11,147 nucleotides of DNA from assembly GCA_022545645.1 (NCBI GenBank), contig JACZQQ010000069.1, positions 1 through 11,147 on the forward strand, given 5' to 3'. The position numbers and the translations under genes were made by a program. This document shows positions 6,943 through 11,147 of the stretch, one piece after another. Numbering within the stretch: the first letter of the stretch is position 1; each line of letters begins with the position of its first letter. A model generated the notes under the pieces. That model ran no database searches. It was given only the letters and a program-made list of their open reading frames with translations, and was not told the DNA's origin. This DNA comes from Acidobacteriota bacterium. Lineage in GTDB: Bacteria > Acidobacteriota > UBA6911 > RPQK01 > JADFOI01.

Positions 6943-8259
6943 ATGAGTGAAAAGAAATTTAAGATTGCGGCTCCCACAGGGAAACTGGGGGTGTTGTTGA
7001 TTGGTCTTGGAGCGGTGAGTACCACCTTTATCGCTGGAGTCGAAGCCATTAAGAAGGGTTCTGGGGAACCGATTGGTTCCCTTACCCAGATGGGCACGGT
7101 CCGCTTGGGTAAACGAACCGAAAAGAGGGTTCCCAAGATTGCCGATTTTATTCCCCTGGCGGGACTGAATGATCTTGTTTTTGGCGCCTGGGATATTTTT
7201 GAGGACGATGCCTTCGCCGCTGCCACCAACTCAGGTGTGCTGGAAGCCAGTTTGTTGCAGGAGGTCAAAACCGAGTTGGAGGCCATCCGGCCCATGAAAG
7301 CTGTTTTTGATCCTCGCTATGTGAAGAGACTGCACGGCACCCACCTCAAGGAGGGGAAGACGAAATGGGATCTGGCTCAGCAGTTGGTGGATGAGATTCA
7401 GCAGTTTCAAAAGGAGAAACACTTGGACCGAATGGTCATGATTTGGTGCGGCAGCACAGAGGTGTTTATCGAGCGGCAGGAAGTTCACCAGTCTGTAGAG
7501 AAGCTGGAGGCTGGGTTGAAGAGCAACGATGAGAACATTCCTTCCAGCATGATCTATGCTTATGCGGCCCTGCAGTTGGGAATCCCCTTCGCCAATGGAG
7601 CCCCCAATTTAACCGTCGATATCCCGGCTTTCGCCCAGCTGGCGGAAGCGAATCGAGTGCCTGTTTGCGGCAAGGACTTCAAAACGGGACAGACCCTCAT
7701 GAAGACCATTCTGGCACCGGGGCTAAAAGCCCGACTCTTGGGACTCTCGGGTTGGTTTTCGACCAATATTCTGGGCAATAGAGATGGTGAAGTGCTGGAT
7801 GATCCCGAATCCTTCAAGACCAAGGAAGAGAGCAAATTGTCGGTCCTGGAGCACATCCTTCAGCCCGACCTCTATCCCAAACTTTACGGCAACTTCTATC
7901 ACAAGGTTCGGATCAACTATTATCCTCCTCGAAAAGACAACAAAGAGGGATGGGACAATATCGATATTGTCGGGTGGCTGGGATACCCGATGCAGATCAA
8001 GCTTAACTTTCTTTGCCGCGACAGTATTCTGGCCGCCCCGCTGGTCCTGGATTTGGTGCTGTTTTTGGATTTGGCCAAAAGGGCCGGAATGGCAGGCATT
8101 CAGGAATGGCTCTCCTTTTATTTCAAAAGCCCCATGACGCTGCCCGAGTTATACCCTGAGCATGATCTCACTATTCAGCTGATGAAGCTGAAGAACACTC
8201 TCCGATATATGGGCGGCGAGGAGCAGATCACTCACCTGGGACTGGACTACTACCAGTGA
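6943..8259 (+). CDS. ino1: myo-Inositol-1-phosphate synthase (INO1-type)
   Basis: NAD-dependent enzyme that turns glucose 6-phosphate into 1L-myo-inositol 1-phosphate, the committed step to inositol, phosphatidylinositol and related solutes. It is 438 aa, smaller than the roughly 530-aa yeast enzyme and within the range for bacterial forms. Visible: the N-terminal Rossmann loop GVLLIGLGAVSTTFIAG (16-32); FANGAPNLTVDIPA beginning near 216 (N218, P221, N222); the signature GKDFKTGQTLMKT starting at 243, containing conserved lysines K244 and K247; LLGLSGWFSTNILGNRDG; and NFLCRDSILAAPLVLDL with DSILAAPLVLDL at 360-371, like the yeast DSLLATPL block. It is cytosolic with no membrane segments. It starts two bases after glyS with a good AGGAG, so it should be the last gene of the mgtE-recO-glyQ-glyS-ino1 unit. 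What becomes of the inositol phosphate is not shown here: no CDP-alcohol phosphatidyltransferase or inositol monophosphatase lies in the window. Confidence 0.94.
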   Translation: MSEKKFKIAAPTGKLGVLLIGLGAVSTTFIAGVEAIKKGSGEPIGSLTQMGTVRLGKRTEKRVPKIADFIPLAGLNDLVFGAWDIFEDDAFAAATNSGVLEASLLQEVKTELEAIRPMKAVFDPRYVKRLHGTHLKEGKTKWDLAQQLVDEIQQFQKEKHLDRMVMIWCGSTEVFIERQEVHQSVEKLEAGLKSNDENIPSSMIYAYAALQLGIPFANGAPNLTVDIPAFAQLAEANRVPVCGKDFKTGQTLMKTILAPGLKARLLGLSGWFSTNILGNRDGEVLDDPESFKTKEESKLSVLEHILQPDLYPKLYGNFYHKVRINYYPPRKDNKEGWDNIDIVGWLGYPMQIKLNFLCRDSILAAPLVLDLVLFLDLAKRAGMAGIQEWLSFYFKSPMTLPELYPEHDLTIQLMKLKNTLRYMGGEEQITHLGLDYYQ

Positions 8260-8341
8260 GATTGTGACCATTGTCGTAACCGGTGTTTCTTTTTGAAAGA
8301 GCATCTGAGACAATCAGCGCAATTCTTTTGGAACAAGAAAA

Positions 8342-9997
8342 ATGTCTGTCGCCTATCTCAAATTGCTGGGCCCGGAGAAGGACGAAGAGCAAGTCTACCA
8401 AATCAATTCCAATGAGACCGTAGTGGGCAGAAGCTCCGACGCGGACTTTGTCCTGAATGATCTTTATGTTTCCCGACACCATGCCAGGATTGTCAGGAAG
8501 AATGGGAAATATCAGCTCGTTGATCTGAACAGCACCCATGGCACCTTTATCAATGGCCAGCGCGTTGAAGACCATCCGCTTCGAGATGGGGACCAGGTGC
8601 GTCTGGGACGAAAGGAATTGCTCTTTGGCACCCGGCTCTCGGAGCTGAAGCCTTCCACCACGGCCGGAGATTTCGATAAGTCCCTGGCTCATTTCAGCGC
8701 AGTGCTGGATTCCGCCGAATACTCAGGACTTTCCGATCTGGAGAAAATTAACTTCATCCTGGATTTCAAGTACCAATCGGGGCAGCAGTTTTCCTCCGAT
8801 GAGACCTTTGCACACATCCTGAGATCCGCTCTCAATATCAGCGGAGCCGAGAGAGGCTGTGTTTTTACGGGGCAGGGCGACGGATACGTCCTGGGACTGA
8901 ATGCTGCAGGCCATGTTCTGTCTGAATCGAAATTTTCAGCCAGCCGAACGGTGGTGGCGCAGGTGGCGGAAAGCGGAGTCTCGGTGTTTATGACAGAGGG
9001 AATCGAAGGTGAGCTCGCACAACAGCAGAGTATCTTGGAGATGCATCTCAGGGCCATCGCTTGCCTGCCTCTGAAGGGAATATCGGCTGAGTCGGATGCC
9101 CCGGAAGTTCTGGGAATCCTTTATCTGGACAGTACCAGCACCATGCACGCATTGTCTGGTCTGGATGAGAAGATCCTCAACAAGCTGGCCGGGGAAGCGG
9201 GAAACGTGCTCGAGAAGCTGGAAATGATCAAAAGCTTCGAGGAGAGAAAGAAGTTCGAGCAGGAAATGACCGTCGCCTACGAGACCCAAAAGAGTCTTTT
9301 GCCTCACTCCCTGCCCGAATTTGGGAATTTTGGCATCCGCGCCCACAGTGAGCCCACCCGTCACGTAGGAGGTGACTTTTATTATTTTTTCCAACCGAAC
9401 CCGGACAAGCTCATTGGAGTCCTGGCCGATGTCTCCGGCAAGGGAGTCCCGGCAGCTCTGTTGAGTTCCATGCTGCAGGGAGCCCTGGACATGGAGTGCC
9501 GCACCGGGGTACCTCCCGAGAAGATGCTGGAGCGTGTGAATCAGCTCATGTGCGAGAGGTCAGCCTCCTATTCTTTCGTCACCCTCTTTCTCTTCTCCTT
9601 CGATGCCCAGGGTAAAGGAGAGTATTTGGGCGCCGGCCACAATCCCGTCTACCTTTACCGTGCTGCCACGGATGAGATTGAAGAGCTGCACTCCGAGGGT
9701 TTGATCCTGGGAGCTTTCGAATCGGTTTCCTACAACTCCCGTCCACTCCAACTGAATCCTGGAGATGTCTTGGTCGTCTATTCCGATGGTGTCACGGATG
9801 CAGAGAACCCTCAGGGCGAGATGTTTGAAGAAGAGAGATTTCTGCAAGTCATCCAATCGAATGCGTCGGCTGGAGTCGAGGTACTGAAAGAGAAAATCCT
9901 GGAGGCCCTTGACCAATTCACTGAGGGAATGGCTCAGACCGATGACATTACCTTTGTGCTGATCGATGCGGGAAAACAACAGACAACTGACAGCTGA
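8342..9997 (+). CDS. FHA-GAF-PP2C (SpoIIE/RsbU-type) serine phosphatase
   Basis: Predicted cytoplasmic signalling phosphatase of 551 aa with three modules. An FHA phosphothreonine-binding domain covers about 5-98, with GRSSDADF (29-36), SRHHA (44-48), NSTHGTFING (63-72) and LGRKELLFG. A GAF-like sensor covers about 135-295, with the domain edges inferred (AERGCVF at 169-175, GILYLDS at 258-264). A charged linker helix (296-322, ending QKSLLP) leads into a SpoIIE-type PP2C domain (about 330-543). Metal-binding acidic residues are all present: GGD (Asp345), ADVSGKG (Asp363), YSDGVTD (Asp482) and TDD (534-535), so it should be active. Such proteins usually dephosphorylate anti-sigma-factor antagonists; the FHA part suggests docking on a protein phosphorylated by a Ser/Thr kinase. 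No partner gene is in the window. The ATG at 8342 has a weak GGAA upstream. The last codons and the stop lie in a heptanucleotide repeat that continues into the next gene's leader. Confidence 0.93.
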   Translation: MSVAYLKLLGPEKDEEQVYQINSNETVVGRSSDADFVLNDLYVSRHHARIVRKNGKYQLVDLNSTHGTFINGQRVEDHPLRDGDQVRLGRKELLFGTRLSELKPSTTAGDFDKSLAHFSAVLDSAEYSGLSDLEKINFILDFKYQSGQQFSSDETFAHILRSALNISGAERGCVFTGQGDGYVLGLNAAGHVLSESKFSASRTVVAQVAESGVSVFMTEGIEGELAQQQSILEMHLRAIACLPLKGISAESDAPEVLGILYLDSTSTMHALSGLDEKILNKLAGEAGNVLEKLEMIKSFEERKKFEQEMTVAYETQKSLLPHSLPEFGNFGIRAHSEPTRHVGGDFYYFFQPNPDKLIGVLADVSGKGVPAALLSSMLQGALDMECRTGVPPEKMLERVNQLMCERSASYSFVTLFLFSFDAQGKGEYLGAGHNPVYLYRAATDEIEELHSEGLILGAFESVSYNSRPLQLNPGDVLVVYSDGVTDAENPQGEMFEEERFLQVIQSNASAGVEVLKEKILEALDQFTEGMAQTDDITFVLIDAGKQQTTDS

Positions 9998-10038
9998 CAA
10001 CTGACAGCTGACAATTGACAATAGACCGCAGACAACTT
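9976..10038 (+). repeat. Degenerate heptanucleotide tandem repeat
   Basis: About nine 7-bp units in phase, with consensus ACARYTG in the central part. Two adjacent copies of the 14-bp unit ACAACTGACAGCTG (9983-9996 and 9997-10010) are identical, and a third at 10011-10024 differs at four places. Units at both ends (from 9976, and 10025-10038) are more decayed. The array begins inside the phosphatase gene, supplies its TGA stop (9995-9997), and fills nearly all of the gap to the acyl-CoA synthetase ATG at 10046. Units contain CAGCTG and CAATTG palindromes. It resembles the short tandem heptamer repeats known from cyanobacterial intergenic DNA, but I cannot tie it to a named family. Confidence 0.85.
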
Positions 10039-10045
10039 TATCCCC

Positions 10046-11147
10046 ATGCCCACATCGGACTCTCCCTGGCTGGATAAGACTCTTACCGATCTCCTCAGGG
10101 AGAACGTAGAGAAAAACCCCGACGCGCCCGCCATTGAATGGGGAGATACCACTCTCAGTTTCGCCGATCTGGATCTCCAAAGCGATCGGTTGGCGACAGG
10201 ATTAGCCGAACAGGGGATTGGTAGTGGCGACGTGGTCTCCTGTCAACTCCCCAATATCCCGGAGTTTCTCATCCTTCACCATGCGGTGTCCAAGCGCAGA
10301 GCCATCTTCAATCCTATTCATATGGCCTATCGAAGCTCGGAGATGGAGCACATTTTGGGCTTTGCCGAAAGTGCCATGTTGGTGACGGGACCTCCGGTCA
10401 AGGGCTTTAGCTATGCGGAGATGGGCATGGACATTCAAAAACGCCACTCTTCTCTTCGCCACGTCGTCTCCCTGGGAGAGGAGCGACCCCCGGGTAGCCT
10501 TTCCCTTGCAGAGCTGGGTCAGAGTCCGGCAAGGGCGCAGGAGGAAGATCCGCAACCTCAGGATCCCTTTTTGATGCTCTTTACATCGGGCACTACCGCC
10601 AGTCCCAAAGCGACCCTACACACCCACAATATGCGGATGAGCAACTCCTGGTTTTGCGGGAAGGATATGGAGCTTCGAGAGAGTGATCGCATGCTCTGCT
10701 GTTCGGCTCTCAGCCACATGTGGGCAATTTTGAACTATTGGAGCAGCGTGATCTATGGCTGCCCTCAGGTGCTTTTGACCAGGTATCGCCCTGATGCCTT
10801 TGTATCCACGGCCGCTGGAGGAAAGGCAACCGTGGTCATTGGGGCTCCTGTTCACGCCGTGGATCTTCTAGCCTCTCCCGACTTGAACCCTGACGATCTC
10901 GCCAGCCTTCGACTCTTTGCCCTCTCCGGCAGTGTCTGTTCCCCGGATCTGGTTCGCAGGTTGAGAAACACCTTGAAGGGCTGCACGCCGGTCGTTTTTT
11001 GGGGCATGACCGAAACCGGGGGCGGTTTCTACACCCGTCTTGATGATCCCCCCGAAGTGATCGAAAAGACGGCCGGACGGGTCTCAGGGGGCTGCACCAT
11101 TGCCATTCACGACGAAAAGGGCTCGACCCTTCCCCCCGATCAAGAGG
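10046..11147 (+). CDS. AMP-dependent acyl-CoA synthetase/ligase, 3' end outside window
   Basis: N-terminal 367 residues of an ANL-superfamily adenylate-forming enzyme, open to the right edge; a full protein would be about 500-550 aa. Such enzymes activate a carboxylic acid with ATP and usually transfer it to CoA. Visible: the N-terminal region NPDAPAIEWGDTTLSFADLD, the phosphate-binding loop LFTSGTTASPKAT (178-190, catalytic-loop Lys188), a following LHTHNM, the APVHAVDLL region, LSGSVCSPDLVRRL, and the A5 motif WGMTETGG (319-326; Thr322, Glu323). The loop has Ala185 where Gly or Ser is usual. The hinge and C-terminal catalytic Lys are beyond the window. The substrate (fatty, aromatic or other acid) cannot be told. 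The ATG at 10046 is the first in frame and gives a normal N-terminus, but no Shine-Dalgarno is visible; the leader is heptad-repeat DNA. It is possibly co-transcribed with the phosphatase 48 bp upstream. Confidence 0.9.
   Translation, partial: MPTSDSPWLDKTLTDLLRENVEKNPDAPAIEWGDTTLSFADLDLQSDRLATGLAEQGIGSGDVVSCQLPNIPEFLILHHAVSKRRAIFNPIHMAYRSSEMEHILGFAESAMLVTGPPVKGFSYAEMGMDIQKRHSSLRHVVSLGEERPPGSLSLAELGQSPARAQEEDPQPQDPFLMLFTSGTTASPKATLHTHNMRMSNSWFCGKDMELRESDRMLCCSALSHMWAILNYWSSVIYGCPQVLLTRYRPDAFVSTAAGGKATVVIGAPVHAVDLLASPDLNPDDLASLRLFALSGSVCSPDLVRRLRNTLKGCTPVVFWGMTETGGGFYTRLDDPPEVIEKTAGRVSGGCTIAIHDEKGSTLPPDQE

Noticed and set aside
8260..8341. Promoter or terminator between ino1 and the phosphatase gene
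   Set aside because: TTGAAA near 8294 has no -10 at a proper distance, and no GC-rich hairpin with a T run was found.
9976..10038. CRISPR array
   Set aside because: Units are 7 bp in direct contact with no spacers, so this is a simple tandem repeat.

Overview
The window is bacterial chromosome with moderate GC content and dense, mostly rightward genes. It encodes split glycyl-tRNA synthetase subunits (alpha and beta), the bacteria-specific form of that enzyme, together with RecO and MgtE. A eukaryote-like myo-inositol-1-phosphate synthase and an FHA-GAF-PP2C signalling phosphatase point away from the best-known enteric and Bacillus models. They would suit one of several environmental phyla; Acidobacteriota is one candidate, but I cannot fix the taxonomy from sequence alone.

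Left part (about 42-1938, minus strand): a MarR-family repressor gene lies upstream of, and overlaps, a berberine-bridge-type FAD oxidoreductase gene. The two look like a self-contained regulator/target cassette. Just upstream of marR is a near-perfect 25-bp dyad made of two TTACRTGTAA half-sites, lying across a sigma70-like promoter. The predicted transcript would start at or next to the marR ATG, so the message may be leaderless. The marR frame runs well into the oxidoreductase gene and ends in an Arg/Ser-rich tail that looks like read-through.

Central part (2027-8259, plus strand): mgtE, recO, glyQ, glyS and an INO1-type inositol-phosphate synthase are packed with overlaps of 4 and 44 bp and gaps of 12 and 2 bp. 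This is a probable operon joining Mg2+ uptake, recombinational repair, glycine tRNA charging and inositol phosphate synthesis. The recO-glyQ-glyS core matches an order known from Firmicutes (era-recO-glyQ-glyS).

Right part (8342-11147, plus strand): after an 82-bp gap with no clear promoter or terminator comes a 551-residue FHA-GAF-PP2C (SpoIIE/RsbU-type) phosphatase. It is followed by an AMP-dependent acyl-CoA synthetase-like gene that runs off the right edge. The 48 bp between them are filled by a degenerate heptanucleotide tandem repeat that also supplies the phosphatase's last codons and stop.

No tRNA, rRNA, CRISPR array, insertion sequence or phage gene was seen. I found no convincing wholly new multi-gene system. 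The points most worth a second look are the MarR operator with opposing leaderless-type starts, the marR/oxidoreductase overlap, and the heptad repeat at the phosphatase-synthetase junction.
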